Notes: generated by a model from the letters alone, not told the origin. Shown: positions 9,693 to 18,890, numbered from the stretch's first letter. The stretch: DNA of 64,000 bases from Isoetes taiwanensis (GCA_021234155.1 JAJEKV010000010.1:16438275-16502274), one strand, 5' to 3'. A program made the numbers and translations.

Positions 9693-12600
9693 TTAATCTA
9701 CACAAATCGACATGCCTGAGCCGATTTCTTCGGAGATGACTTTGCCGTCCCATTGCTCCATAAATTGCGGGTACTGCTTTACTAGATCTTTCTTAAGTAC
9801 CCATGTCGCATCTTCCACTGGCAAGTGTTTCCACTTGACCAAGTATTGGAGGAACTCCGACCTCCTTGTTTTCTTGAAAGCTTTATCAAAAATCAATTCT
9901 GGAACTATTTCTAGCTGCTCCTCCGTCATTTCCAACAACGTTGGAGTGTCCAAGACTTCGTCTGGATTTGGAGTGTGCTTCTTCAACAAACTCACGTGGA
10001 AGACCTTATGAATCTTTAGGTGTGCTGGCAAGTCTAGCTTGTAGGATAGATTACCTACTCTTTTGACTATTCTGAAAGGTCCAGCCCACCTTGGAGCAAG
10101 CTTCTTGCAATTCCCGATCCTGAGCTTCACCTGCTTCACCTTGATCTTGAGCCACACATTGTCGCCAACTTCGAACTCCCTGACTGTTCGATGCTTGTCG
10201 GCGATGCTCTTTTGTCGGCTCCTTGCTGCTAGCAGATACCCTCGAACCTCTTCCACGAGCTGCTGCATGTCGGCCAACATCTGCTGCGAAACTTCCACTT
10301 TTGACACGGGGTTGTGCCAAGTGTCCGGAGTTAGGCACTGATAGCCGTAATTAATCATAAACGGCGACATTTGGGATGATTCCTGCTTGGTGCTATTGTA
10401 TGCAAACTCCACCAAGTGAATAAATTCTTCCCACATACCTTGCTTATTCCAGACGTAGTTTCGTAGCATGTCTTCCAAAATCCTGTTGGTCCGCTCCGTT
10501 TGGCCATCCATCTGAGGATGATACGCCGTGCTCATGGATAGCTTGGTCTGAATCGTCGCGAAGAGGTCTTGCCAAAAGGCACTCATAAATTTCGGGTCCC
10601 TGTCGGAGATGATCTCTCTTGGCATGCCATGAAGTCTGAAGATCTCTTTGGTGAAGAGCTTTGCTGTATCCATAGCCGTATCTGTGGTCCTGCAAGGCAC
10701 AAAATGTGCCATCTTCGACATCTTGTCGACCACTACCATCAAGGCATCCTTCCCTCTTACTGTCCTTGGAAGCCCTGTTATAAAATCCATGCTGATCACT
10801 TCCCACTTGGCGTTTGGCACCGCTAATGGCTCCAATGCCCCTGGAATTCGAAGCTGTTCTGCCTTCGTCTGCTGACATAGCTGACATTCCTTGATGTAGC
10901 GAGCTACTTGCTTTTTCATTCCTGGCCAATAATAGCTGCTGCGCACTTTGAAATATGTTTTCATGAATCCCGCATGGCCAGCTATTGGGCTGTTGTGCGT
11001 GTCATGGAGGATCAATTTCCTTACACCTGATGATTCGGGTACGCACAACTTGTTCTTATGGTATAACAGGTTGCCTTCCTTCTTATAATGTTTAAAGGCT
11101 TCCCGCTCCTTATCTGTTCTAGCCTCCCTAGAGAGGCTTGCCCATACTTCCTTGAAATCCATGTCCGTTGGCAAAGACTCTTCAATCTTCCTACCAAAGT
11201 CGCTGGAGAGCGTCGAAATTGCATTGCAATGTACCCTAGTTGTCAGGGGATGCCTTGAAAGTGCATCCGCTACCACATTGAGCTTCCCTGGTTTGTAGAC
11301 TATATCAAAGTCATACTCTTCAAGGAACTCCATCCACCTTCTTTGCCTCAGGTTGAGGTGTGGTTGTGTGAATACATACTGGAGGCTCTGATGGTCTGTA
11401 TCCAATTGGAACTTCCTTCCCAAAAGATAGTGCCTCCAAATTCTTAATGCCCTGACAACCGCAAGCAATTCCTGATCATGCGCGGGGTAGCGCGTCTCGG
11501 CGTCGTTCATCTTCCTGGAATCATACGCTACTACACGCTCTTCTTGCATAAGCACTGCACCTGTAGCTATCTTACTCGCGTCTGTTGCTACAAGCTTATC
11601 TTTCTCCGGGTCCGGCAGGGTTAGGACTGGGGCGGTTGTTAAAGCTTCCTTCAACAATTCAAACCCTGCTTGGGCTCTCTTGTGCCAATGCTCTGCCCAA
11701 TCTTTCACCTTCTCTGCCCTCGTCAAGTCTGTTAACGGGGCCGCTATCTTAGCAAAGTTCTTCACGAACTTCCTGTAGTACCTTGCTAGGCCGAGAAAGC
11801 TTCTGACCTCATGCACATTCTTCGGTGCCGGCCATTGAATGACGGCTTCAATCTTGGAAGGGTCCGTCAAAATTCCTTCTGCAGAGATCACATGACCAAG
11901 ATATTCCACCTTCTCCGTTGCGAAGTGGCACTTCGACAACTTAGCGTACAACTGGTGCCTCTTCAACTTCTCTAGCACTCTCCTTAAGTGTTGTACGTGC
12001 TCCTCAAGGGATCTGCTATACACCAAAATGTCGTCAAAGAATACAATCACAAAGGTGTCTAAAAACTCCCTGAAGATGTCGTTCATGAGCCTCATGAACG
12101 TCGCGGGGGCATTCGATAAGCCGAAAGGCATTACCGTGAACTCATAGTGCCCATACCGCGTTCTGAAGGCGGTCTTGTGGATATCTTCTTCCTTTATCCT
12201 GATCTGGTGATAACCTGACCTTAAGTCAATTTTGGAGAAGACCTTTGCACCTTGGAGTTGATCCATCAAGTCATCTGACCTGGGGAGCGCATACTTGTTC
12301 TTAATGGTGTGCTTGTTCAACTGCCTGTAGTCTATGCACATCCTTAAACTGCCATCCTTCTTCTTTACAAAGAGAATGGGTGCTCCAAATGGCGAGACGC
12401 TAGGTCTAATGAAACCTAGGTCGAGCAACTCCTGCAATTGCTTCTTTAGCTCCGTCAACTCTTGCGTCGTCATTCTGTATGGAGCCTTACTTGTCGGCTT
12501 TGTTCCTGGTTCGAGTGCTATCTCACACTCGACTCCCCTGTAAGGAGGAAGCTGCTTGATCTCATCTGGAAAGAGAACATGGAACTCCGTGATCAGCTTA

Positions 12601-12926
12601 GCTATTTGCTTCGGCAACTTGCTGAGCACCTTGTCTTCTTTGCTTTCTTCTGATTCTGGCTCATCAATCTCAAGCTTGAAGATGTATGCCACCTGTTCGC
12701 TCTTGATGCACTTGAACAGCCGTTTAGAAGACATACACTGCATGATGGGAACAACTTCTTTACCTGTGATCTCAATGATCTTGCCGTCGGGTGTTGGGAA
12801 GGTCACCTTCCGCTTTCCACAATCAATAATGGCCCCTGCTGGTCCAAGGTACTCCATTCCTATGATCAAGTCGTACTTACCAATGCCCATTACTTCTGCC
12901 CCCATCCGGATATTAATCCCTCGCAA
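9693..12926 (-). CDS. Element A pol: RT, RNase H, integrase, chromodomain (1077 residues, intact)
   Basis: A single open frame. After a protease tail (about residues 1-60) come the RT domain with [20 protein letters not shown] and the catalytic FFDDILVYS (about residue 295); RNase H with [17 protein letters not shown] and the DADALSR-like [11 protein letters not shown]; an integrase zinc-binding H-x-H-C-x2-C module (HDTHNSP to CQLCQQTK); and an integrase core with D ([10 protein letters not shown]), D ([12 protein letters not shown]) and E ([13 protein letters not shown]). The C-terminus is a chromodomain ([20 protein letters not shown]). Chromodomains of chromoviruses direct integration by reading methylated histone H3 tails (known for the group). 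RT FxDD and all three integrase acidic residues are present, so this protein could be active if made; upstream gag and protease are frame-shifted. Confidence 0.95.
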   Translation of the reverse strand: MRGINIRMGAEVMGIGKYDLIIGMEYLGPAGAIIDCGKRKVTFPTPDGKIIEITGKEVVPIMQCMSSKRLFKCIKSEQVAYIFKLEIDEPESEESKEDKVLSKLPKQIAKLITEFHVLFPDEIKQLPPYRGVECEIALEPGTKPTSKAPYRMTTQELTELKKQLQELLDLGFIRPSVSPFGAPILFVKKKDGSLRMCIDYRQLNKHTIKNKYALPRSDDLMDQLQGAKVFSKIDLRSGYHQIRIKEEDIHKTAFRTRYGHYEFTVMPFGLSNAPATFMRLMNDIFREFLDTFVIVFFDDILVYSRSLEEHVQHLRRVLEKLKRHQLYAKLSKCHFATEKVEYLGHVISAEGILTDPSKIEAVIQWPAPKNVHEVRSFLGLARYYRKFVKNFAKIAAPLTDLTRAEKVKDWAEHWHKRAQAGFELLKEALTTAPVLTLPDPEKDKLVATDASKIATGAVLMQEERVVAYDSRKMNDAETRYPAHDQELLAVVRALRIWRHYLLGRKFQLDTDHQSLQYVFTQPHLNLRQRRWMEFLEEYDFDIVYKPGKLNVVADALSRHPLTTRVHCNAISTLSSDFGRKIEESLPTDMDFKEVWASLSREARTDKEREAFKHYKKEGNLLYHKNKLCVPESSGVRKLILHDTHNSPIAGHAGFMKTYFKVRSSYYWPGMKKQVARYIKECQLCQQTKAEQLRIPGALEPLAVPNAKWEVISMDFITGLPRTVRGKDALMVVVDKMSKMAHFVPCRTTDTAMDTAKLFTKEIFRLHGMPREIISDRDPKFMSAFWQDLFATIQTKLSMSTAYHPQMDGQTERTNRILEDMLRNYVWNKQGMWEEFIHLVEFAYNSTKQESSQMSPFMINYGYQCLTPDTWHNPVSKVEVSQQMLADMQQLVEEVRGYLLAARSRQKSIADKHRTVREFEVGDNVWLKIKVKQVKLRIGNCKKLAPRWAGPFRIVKRVGNLSYKLDLPAHLKIHKVFHVSLLKKHTPNPDEVLDTPTLLEMTEEQLEIVPELIFDKAFKKTRRSEFLQYLVKWKHLPVEDATWVLKKDLVKQYPQFMEQWDGKVISEEIGSGMSICVD

Positions 12927-12967
12927 GTCGATGTCGAAGTTAATTCTCTTGCTCGCCGTCGCCTTCT

Positions 12968-13177
12968 TTATCCGCTTGCTAAGACAACGGGCCTTGGCTT
13001 TGACTTTAGTGGTTTCAACTTCAACATTTGAACCATTCTGGGGGAGGCAAAATTATGGCTACTTCCTGAGTCTATCAAGACTATGAAGGACTTGGCCTTG
13101 GCCTTCCCTACTGTGGAAATTACTTTATCTTGGCTCTCTGCTTGCTCTGTATCTATTATGCGGCAAAGATATGACAC
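12968..13177 (-). pseudogene. Element A protease N-terminal segment (frame-shifted from pol)
   Basis: Encodes VISTVGKAKAK and the aspartic protease active-site stretch [16 protein letters not shown]. Asp-Ser-Gly is the usual Ty3 variant of D-T/S-G. The frame ends 42 bases before the pol frame resumes, so a frameshift separates the protease halves. The equivalent region is deleted in element B. Confidence 0.75.
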
Positions 13178-13252
13178 TCACCACCCTGAATGTAGTCGCT
13201 TCTTCCTCGCCCGTCGTCGTCGCCGGACAGAGTGTCTTAATCCCCAACTCCG

Positions 13253-14526
13253 CTAGTCTTTGCACTCATGGCGTAAAGGCTGATTAAATTCTATGGCACG
13301 GCCGGAAGCACCAAGCAAAGCTGCTTTTCTATGCACTCTGTCTCTTTTTCCTTGGGCATAGTCTGCAAAGGATCGCACCGCTTTGGAGTAGTTTGACCCC
13401 TCCCCGCTTGTCCTTGAAGGACACTGCTTCTTCTCCTGCTGCTTCCCACAGTTTGCCACCATATGGGGCTCTAGCCGACACAATTTGGCTGCCCTAGGGC
13501 TATAACTCCTGTCGCCTTGCCTTTATCACAGTAATCTTTGCTGCCTCGCCGCTATTCACGAGGTCCTGTTCCTTGCAAGCTTATTGCCTTGGACTCGCTT
13601 ACGATCTTCGTCTTAGGATTTATTGCCCTTACAAGCTGCGGATCTCCTCATTCAGGGCCCTCAATGTAGCTTTCTCTTGCATGCTTCTCACCCAACTTTA
13701 GCACATCTGACCTCAGCCTCATGAATTCCTCGTATACTTCGGGCCAGATTTGTTGCCTTTCTTTTTCTTTTGTAGAATGGCTTTGCATCATCTTGGACTT
13801 ATGCTCCCTTGGGGCGTAATGGCGCTTGAAGGCTTTAGCAAACTTTCTGAACTTACAAGCATCCCTGCTTAAGCCATGTGCCTTTGCATAACCCTTCCAC
13901 CAAATCCGTGCGGCTCCTTTCAAGTTGGCTGTTGCCACCCTGCCTTTGTCTTTATCCTTCATACCATAAGCATTGCCGTACTCACTCATTTCGTCCAGCC
14001 ATGCCTCTGCTTCTAATCGACTGTTCTCCCCGAAGCTGTTCCAGTTTCCGGGCCTTCCATACATTGCCCAGTGCGGAATCTACCTTCTTCTGGTAGTCAG
14101 AGGCCCTAGTGTCCCTTTGTCGTCCTTCTATGGCGTCCCTCTGCCTTGCATCTACAGTGTTCCTTTGCCTTGCATCTGTTCGGTCCTGGGCCTGATCTTC
14201 TTCTTCCTCGGAGTCGGAGTCTGAATCTGAGCTTGAGTCGGAAGATTCCGGGCTGGAGGATCTCCTTCTCTTGTTCCTCTTCTTGTCCCTTCCTGCTCTC
14301 CGAGCTGATGCTTGCGGCAACTGAGCGTTGCCCACCGAAGCTGCTCCTGCTTGCGCGGCCAGCAAGGCCTTTATCTGTTCGAGGTCCGTCCTCATCTGGG
14401 ATATTTCCTCTTCTGGGGTCATGGGTCCAAATTCCTCAAACAGGTTCCTTGCCGGAGGTGGCCTGGGCGGACTCTGTTCTTCCATATGGTCTCGGCGTTG
14501 TCGTTCCCCTGAGCTTAGGCCTCTAA
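13253..14526 (-). pseudogene. Element A gag (several frameshifts)
   Basis: Starts in a Ser/Glu-rich region (MEEQSPPRPPPARNLFEEFG; SPESSDSSSDSDSDSEEEED), loses frame near 14000, and continues in another frame with the capsid motif LKGAARIWWKGYAKAHGL and FKRHYAPREHKS. It then breaks again near 13760 and degenerates before the zinc knuckle. A 3' splice site (TTGTGTATGCAG/TTAGAGG) lies at its 5' edge. At least two indels make it non-functional. Confidence 0.8.
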
Positions 14527-14530
14527 CTGC
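14526..14530 (-). promoter_or_regulatory. Candidate 3' splice site upstream of gag in element A
   Basis: On the minus strand CTAACCATATAGCC... leads to TTGTGTATGCAG/TTAGAGG, with a branch-point-like CTAAC about 30 bases upstream. If used, gag-pol mRNA would be made by splicing out the two cargo genes from the LTR transcript. Inference from sequence only. Confidence 0.35.
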
Positions 14531-14769
14531 ATACACAAGTAATTCATGGCTATATGGTTAGTTTTACTTGTTCTCTTGCATTGTTTATGTTTGTTGGTAT
14601 AGTTGTGGGGCAAAAATACATCAACAAAACATTTAAAGTGCAACAGAAATTATATTCATATATTACATAATATTTTAGTACAAAAGTCTCCGGGATCAAG
14701 AGTCTAACTAGTCTTGGAATCGCCGGTAAGACGGGTTGTCTTCAAGGAACTTCTTAACTTGGGCCGTTC

Positions 14770-16236
14770 CTACCGAATGACCCAAGTTCCTGATGACGCT
14801 TGCTGACGAGCCGCCCTGCAAGGCTCTCTGGCGACTCTTCCACCACGTGGTCTCTTTGTAAGGGCCGCGGTCACCGCCAATCTCGCCTGCCGTCGATGGG
14901 GTATGGCGAAGTCGAAGAGGTCAAGTGCCATTGCCCTCTTGACTAGGACAGCATAGTCGACGTTTGCCGCTATTCGAGCATGCCTGCCGAAGCCTGAGAG
15001 TGCAATCAGCATGAACACCCCTTCTTCACCTCTGGGGCTGAACTTGCGGTGTACCACCGCTATTCTCCCGTCTAGCAGCAGTGGCAGGTAGTACCTCAGG
15101 GATCTGTCGTTGTGCGTCGCGGATGATTCTCCACTTGTTTGGCCTCCTGCTCTATGCCGCCCGGCGTATTCGTCGACCTCTATCTCGGTGAGCTCCCGGT
15201 AGTCTTCAATTGTGGAGTCGACTCGCCTGAGGTCGATTCCTGCTCCTCTTGCTGGGGGTGGTGTCGAAGGCCTGGGCATTAGGATGCTCGTGGTCTTCCC
15301 ACGGATCCCCATCTGTTCTTGGAGGGCGAGGAACTCCTCCTCCGTTGGCAGCTCTCGCTCGTCCATCATTTGCCTGATGCTGCTGTAGGCCTGGATGTCG
15401 GAAGTCGACTCCCCTGTGTAGGTGTCGGCCTCCCTCACTTGAAGCGGAAAGTCCGAGGCTCCCCGGACGATGAAGTCGTCCAAGTCGGACTGCCGTAGCT
15501 GGTGGAGCAGTTCATCCAATCTGAGCTCCCTCTCCCTGCATTCGGGAAGGTTCTGGATGTCGCTGAGGAGTAGATACTCCTCTCCGTTGATGATGATAGG
15601 GGCTAGGCTTGTGATGCCTAGCCCAAGTGGGGGAGCAACTCTGATAGTCTGCCGGCTCTGCTCGAAGTTGACCAGCTCCTGTTCTGCTTGTTGCCGTTCT
15701 TCCTCTGAGTCGAGCTCCGTGTACTTATTGTCGTCCGACTCCTCTTCTTCTTCCTCTGCTCCTTCCTGCTCTTGCTGATACTGCAGAAGCATCTGCTCCT
15801 CTGCTTGCGCTGCTATGGGGTCCACCTCCATCGGAGGGATAGAGGTTGCCCCCATTGGGTTTTCGGCGCGGTGGGACAAGAAAATAGCTAGGGCGGCGGT
15901 GTAGGAGAAATACTTGGTCCTGTTGGCTGTCAGGACCATGTAGTCTGGCAGCCTCTGCGCCTTGTTAGTTAGGTACTTGGCGATGTTGGGGACATCACCC
16001 AAGGCTGCTTGAAGGGATGGGCGGGGAACGAAATATCCTATGCAAGGGGGAACCTGAACAAGGGAGGGTCCTACCCTAGCTTGAAACTCTGCTAACACTT
16101 GCCTATATGCTGGGGTTGCATTTAGCGTAGCTTGGATATCAATTTCTTTCCCAAAGACTTGGAAGATGTCGTTGACATCCGCCTCGGCAGCATGGGCACT
16201 GGCGCTGTACCATCGCCTGAAGTCAGCAGTGGCCAT
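14770..16236 (-). CDS. Element A cargo gene 2, unidentified 488-residue protein
   Basis: Intact frame starting MATADFRRWYSASAHAAEAD. Residues 1-125 look globular (DVNDIFQVFGKEIDIQATLN; VPNIAKYLTNKAQRLPDYMV), 140-185 are Gln/Glu-rich with an acidic run (EGAEEEEEESDD), 195-290 look globular again (IIINGEEYLLLSDIQNLP), and 380-488 end in a strongly basic tail (ALTKRPRGGRVAREP). I recognise no domain. It sits between the H3-like gene and gag, in the same orientation, and has its own TATA box 124 bases upstream plus the same paired palindromes as the H3-like gene. A chromatin-related partner for the H3-like protein would fit this arrangement, but that is inference. The absence of stops over 488 codons, while gag is broken, suggests selection or recent origin. 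Confidence 0.75.
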   Translation of the reverse strand: MATADFRRWYSASAHAAEADVNDIFQVFGKEIDIQATLNATPAYRQVLAEFQARVGPSLVQVPPCIGYFVPRPSLQAALGDVPNIAKYLTNKAQRLPDYMVLTANRTKYFSYTAALAIFLSHRAENPMGATSIPPMEVDPIAAQAEEQMLLQYQQEQEGAEEEEEESDDNKYTELDSEEERQQAEQELVNFEQSRQTIRVAPPLGLGITSLAPIIINGEEYLLLSDIQNLPECRERELRLDELLHQLRQSDLDDFIVRGASDFPLQVREADTYTGESTSDIQAYSSIRQMMDERELPTEEEFLALQEQMGIRGKTTSILMPRPSTPPPARGAGIDLRRVDSTIEDYRELTEIEVDEYAGRHRAGGQTSGESSATHNDRSLRYYLPLLLDGRIAVVHRKFSPRGEEGVFMLIALSGFGRHARIAANVDYAVLVKRAMALDLFDFAIPHRRQARLAVTAALTKRPRGGRVAREPCRAARQQASSGTWVIR

Positions 16237-16351
16237 TGATCTAGCGAAGAAGAGAGTATCGAACGGATGCAGAAGCGCCTCAGGGAGCTGGAAGATCGCC
16301 TAAGCAGTGGAGAGCAAACTTGCAGGGTGCTAAATGAGAAATGGAGGACCT

Positions 16352-16360
16352 ATTTATAGA
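16352..16360 (-). promoter_or_regulatory. TATA box of cargo gene 2
   Basis: TCTATAAATAGG on the minus strand, 124 bases upstream of the ATG at 16236. The leader between them (CCCTGCAAGTTTGCTCTCC...GGCGATCTTCC) is recognisably homologous to the leader of the H3-like gene (18340-18230). Confidence 0.7.
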
Positions 16361-16538
16361 AAAGGGGAAAACCCTAATTTTTGGATGACCTAGACTTTAC
16401 TGAGATTGGGTGATTCTGTTCTATTAAAGGGTGCAATTGAGAGTTTGAAGACTCCTTCTAGGGTTTGAGCATGCTAAGATGGGCTAATGAACCTATTGCA
16501 ACAATTTGGAGATCATTTGGTGAAGAAATTGGTGCGAG

Positions 16539-16605
16539 GTCTCACACGTTGCGCCCAGACCGATAATGAAAAGTTCATTTTCTGTTCTGACGCGACGTGT
16601 GAGAC
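16539..16605. repeat. 67-bp palindrome P1 (cassette of cargo gene 2)
   Basis: Arms GTCTCACACGTTGCGCCCAG and CTGACGCGACGTGTGAGAC flank a centre with GAAAAGTTCATTTTC, itself an inverted repeat. Same subtype as the copy at 18416-18482. Confidence 0.9.
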
Positions 16606-16737
16606 ATGGGTTCTAAATGGGCTAAACTTAATCAATTTGGATAATCTAAGGCTGTAATTCTACTAAACTCGCCGAGTTAGGCAGAATTGACCCCTTATTT
16701 GGTCGATTTGGAGCAGTTTTGGGCATTTTTTGGCATG

Positions 16738-16804
16738 GTCTCACACGTTGCGCCCAGCCCGAAAATGAGAATCTCATTTTCTGTCCTGGCGCGACGTGTG
16801 AGAC
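16738..16804. repeat. 67-bp palindrome P2 (cassette of cargo gene 2)
   Basis: Same arms as P1 (GTCTCACACGTTGCGCCCAG and CTGGCGCGACGTGTGAGAC) with centre GAAAATGAGAATCTCATTTTC, a perfect inverted repeat of its own. It is nearly identical to 18618-18684. The spacing of about 200 bases from P1 is the same as in the H3 cassette. Confidence 0.9.
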
Positions 16805-16948
16805 ATCGTCTCAATTTTGCTCAAAAACTCCAATTTAACCAAAATAAAAACTAGAATTCTATAACTTAACTTAATTAAGCTAGATCAGACACATTATTTA
16901 CTCACAAAATTCTTTATATTAACAAAAATTTCTGTTATTTACAAAATC

Positions 16949-17563
16949 TCAAGGGCGTTCCCCCTTGATGTGCCTGGCAAGATGCATATCCTGCCTCATG
17001 AGGGTGACCCTCTTTGCGTGTACCATGCAGGCCGTTGAATCTTCAAAATGCTGCACTATTTTCACCTCTGCTGCCTCCTGTAAGCACAACAGCATCTCAT
17101 CGGTCACGCGCATGTCCGTGTTGTACTCCTGTATGACTTCGCGGACCAAGCGTTGAAACGGTGCCCGGGGGATCAAGAGTCTGTAACTCCGCTGGAAGTG
17201 TCGGATTTCTTTGAGGGCCCTCTGCTCCTTCTGCTTGCTCTTGGTCCGCTTCTTTCCTGGTGCTCTGGGAGGCTTGGGCTTGGGTGGCGGTGGCTTCAGG
17301 GCCTGGCTTTTTGTCGGGCGTCCGCCTTCAATCGTTCTCACCCTGTGCTCCTGGTAGTAAGCGTTGTACGCCTCCCACTTAGCCATATAGGCGTTGTGCT
17401 CCTTAATCTTCTTCTGATAGACCTTGACCGGGTCTATCACGTATGCCTCCCGTTGTGGCCGCGGGGCTTTAACCCTGTCCCACGTCGGGAAAGGTGGGGG
17501 CTTCTGCGGCTGTCCAGGCTGCTGCCCATCAGGTACCATCGGCTCCGATACTTCTTTCTCCAC
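16949..17563 (-). CDS. Histone H3-fold part of the element A H3-like gene
   Basis: 204 residues in the same frame as the 17579-18229 segment, separated from it by one TGA and five sense codons. Residues 1-112 are Pro/Lys-rich linker. Residues 115-204 are a complete histone H3 fold with no gap against canonical H3: alpha-N (RALKEIRHFQRSYRLL), alpha-1 (PFQRLVREVIQEYN), alpha-2 (LQEAAE...HFEDSTACMVHAKR) and alpha-3 (QDMHLARHIKGER). My hand alignment over 89 positions gives about 48 identities. The Cys and His of the H3-H3' interface segment (CMVHAKR) are kept, and loop 1 has canonical length, unlike CENH3. It should pair with H4 (inference). The only possible internal start near the beginning is GTG at 17563, so independent expression is doubtful; readthrough or an ancestral single frame is more likely. 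Confidence 0.92.
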   Translation of the reverse strand: MEKEVSEPMVPDGQQPGQPQKPPPFPTWDRVKAPRPQREAYVIDPVKVYQKKIKEHNAYMAKWEAYNAYYQEHRVRTIEGGRPTKSQALKPPPPKPKPPRAPGKKRTKSKQKEQRALKEIRHFQRSYRLLIPRAPFQRLVREVIQEYNTDMRVTDEMLLCLQEAAEVKIVQHFEDSTACMVHAKRVTLMRQDMHLARHIKGERP

Positions 17564-17578
17564 GGGCGGGGGTTGGAA

Positions 17579-18229
17579 TCATACCCTTGAAGAACTCTCC
17601 CTTGAAGAACTCGCCCCCTTTGTGTTGGGGACGTAATCATCGTCCGAGTCGACGGTCGAAGGCGGGGTCTGTTCACCTGACGGCTCATTGATGACGGGGC
17701 CCTGCGCCCGCTTACCAACCTTGACGACTCTTCTGCCGCCCGCCTTGATGGCTTTGGCCTTCCTCTTCTTCGGCCCGCCGGCTGTGGCTGGGTCGTCTTC
17801 CCGGTTCTTCGTCCTCTGCTCCCGGCGGCGCTCCTTGTCTTCATACTTACTGATGAAGGCCGCGAGGTCTGCTTCTTCGGCAGGGCTAAGCCGCGGCTGC
17901 CGCTGCCTCTCTCTCTCCTCCTCCTCCTGCAGACGGGTCCAAGCCTCGAGTTGCTCCTCGACTGTCGGCTGCCCTATCTGTTCCCGTTGCTCCCTGCTTC
18001 TCCTCTCCTCCTCTGCGATCTCTTCGAGAATTTGCTCCATAATGTCTGGCCGCTCCTCCTCTATGACCTCTGTTTGGTCGCTCTGGTCCGATCCCGCCTC
18101 TTCGCTGGAAGAGGATTCACCTTGGTGGAAAAGGCGTTCCCGGAGTATGGTCTGAATGAGGCCGGGGTCGCTGGCGCTGGACAATCCGCGACGGCGTGGC
18201 TTCCTAGCTGTCTGTTTTGTGCGGGCCAT
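17579..18229 (-). CDS. Histone H3-tail and linker part of the element A H3-like gene
   Basis: The ATG at 18229 starts MARTKQTARKPRRRG; the first ten residues equal those of histone H3, so after Met removal the protein would present A1-R2-T3-K4-Q5-T6-A7-R8-K9. The frame is open 45 codons further upstream, but this ATG is chosen because of that match and the TATA box at 18331-18340. Residues 35-145 are acidic and coiled-coil-like (EEERPDIMEQILEEIAEEE; WTRLQEEEERERQRQ), and a nuclear-localisation-like GGPKKRKAKAIKAGGRR follows at about 155-172. It ends SSSRV then TGA (17581-17579), after which the same frame continues into the H3 fold. Canonical H3 has about 35 residues between tail residue 9 and alpha-N; here there are over 300. 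TGA for an ancestral CGA would be a single C-to-T change. Confidence 0.9.
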   Translation of the reverse strand: MARTKQTARKPRRRGLSSASDPGLIQTILRERLFHQGESSSSEEAGSDQSDQTEVIEEERPDIMEQILEEIAEEERRSREQREQIGQPTVEEQLEAWTRLQEEEERERQRQPRLSPAEEADLAAFISKYEDKERRREQRTKNREDDPATAGGPKKRKAKAIKAGGRRVVKVGKRAQGPVINEPSGEQTPPSTVDSDDDYVPNTKGASSSRESSSRV

Positions 18230-18330
18230 GCTTGACGGTTCGCCGATCCGAGCTATGCGCCAGAAGATCGCCTTGGCAAAGGAGAGCAGATTTTCTAAGC
18301 AGGGTACGCGAAAATGAGGGGGTCTAAGTC

Positions 18331-18340
18331 TATTTATAGG
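18331..18340 (-). promoter_or_regulatory. TATA box of the H3-like gene
   Basis: CCTATAAATAGAC on the minus strand, 111 bases upstream of the MARTKQ start codon. A matching box and leader precede cargo gene 2, so the promoter module is duplicated. Confidence 0.7.
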
Positions 18341-18415
18341 GGTCGATTTTAGGTTAAATTCCAAACTACCTTTTTGGGTTACTTAAAACATCTAGAACGC
18401 CTAAATTTAAGCATG

Positions 18416-18482
18416 GTCTCACACGTTGCGCCCAGACCGATAATGAAAAACTCATTTCCTGCTCTGGCGCGACGTGTGAGAC
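18416..18482. repeat. 67-bp palindrome P3 (cassette of the H3-like gene)
   Basis: Arms GTCTCACACGTTGCGCCCAG and CTGGCGCGACGTGTGAGAC, centre GATAATGAAAAACTCATTTCC. Same subtype as P1. It lies 76 bases upstream of the TATA box. Confidence 0.9.
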
Positions 18483-18617
18483 ATGGTGGGGCCTACTGCT
18501 AGATTTTATGCTTTCTACACATATAACATGCTCATTTTACTACTTCTTAACTCAAAATTAGAATTATCAAGTTATTTTACTGTGATTCATGACATTTCTT
18601 AATGTTTCAAGCTGAAT

Positions 18618-18684
18618 GTCTCACACGTTGCGCCCAGCCCGAAAATGAGAATCTCATTATCTGTCCTGGCGCGACGTGTGAGAC
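18618..18684. repeat. 67-bp palindrome P4 (cassette of the H3-like gene)
   Basis: Same arms as P3 with centre GAAAATGAGAATCTCATT, matching P2. The P3-P4 distance of about 200 bases equals P1-P2. The arms contain ACGTGT (G-box-like) and GGCGCG (E2F-like) cores; binding is not shown. Confidence 0.9.
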
Positions 18685-18877
18685 CACCCTACTTTTTGAA
18701 GGTTGGCTCACCAATTTTAGTCTTTTTATGTTTTCATTCATTTTAACTGTTACTAACTTAGCATAAACTACAAAAATGAGGAAATTTTTTTTTCCCATTT
18801 TTCGAGGTTTAAGGATCCTATCAGTTAGTACTAATGGGAGCATGGTCAGTGCTTGGCTCTTGGTCACCAAGAACATT

Positions 18878-18889
18878 GCTCTGATACCA
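18878..18889 (-). promoter_or_regulatory. Element A primer binding site (initiator Met tRNA)
   Basis: TGGTATCAGAGC on the minus strand, one base after the 5' LTR end. This is the standard complement of the 3' end of plant initiator methionine tRNA and fixes the element's orientation. Confidence 0.9.
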
Positions 18890-18890
18890 C

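Noticed and set aside
14770-15000. Possible histone H4 or H2A similarity in the C-terminus of cargo gene 2 (HRRQARLAVTAALTKRPRGG)
   Set aside because: Only a short basic stretch resembles the end of a histone fold; spacing and helix pattern do not align over the rest. Not claimed.
16949-17563. Centromeric H3 (CENH3) identity for the retro-H3
   Set aside because: Loop 1 has the length of canonical H3 and the N-terminal tail is canonical; CENH3 proteins have a longer loop 1 and an unrelated tail.
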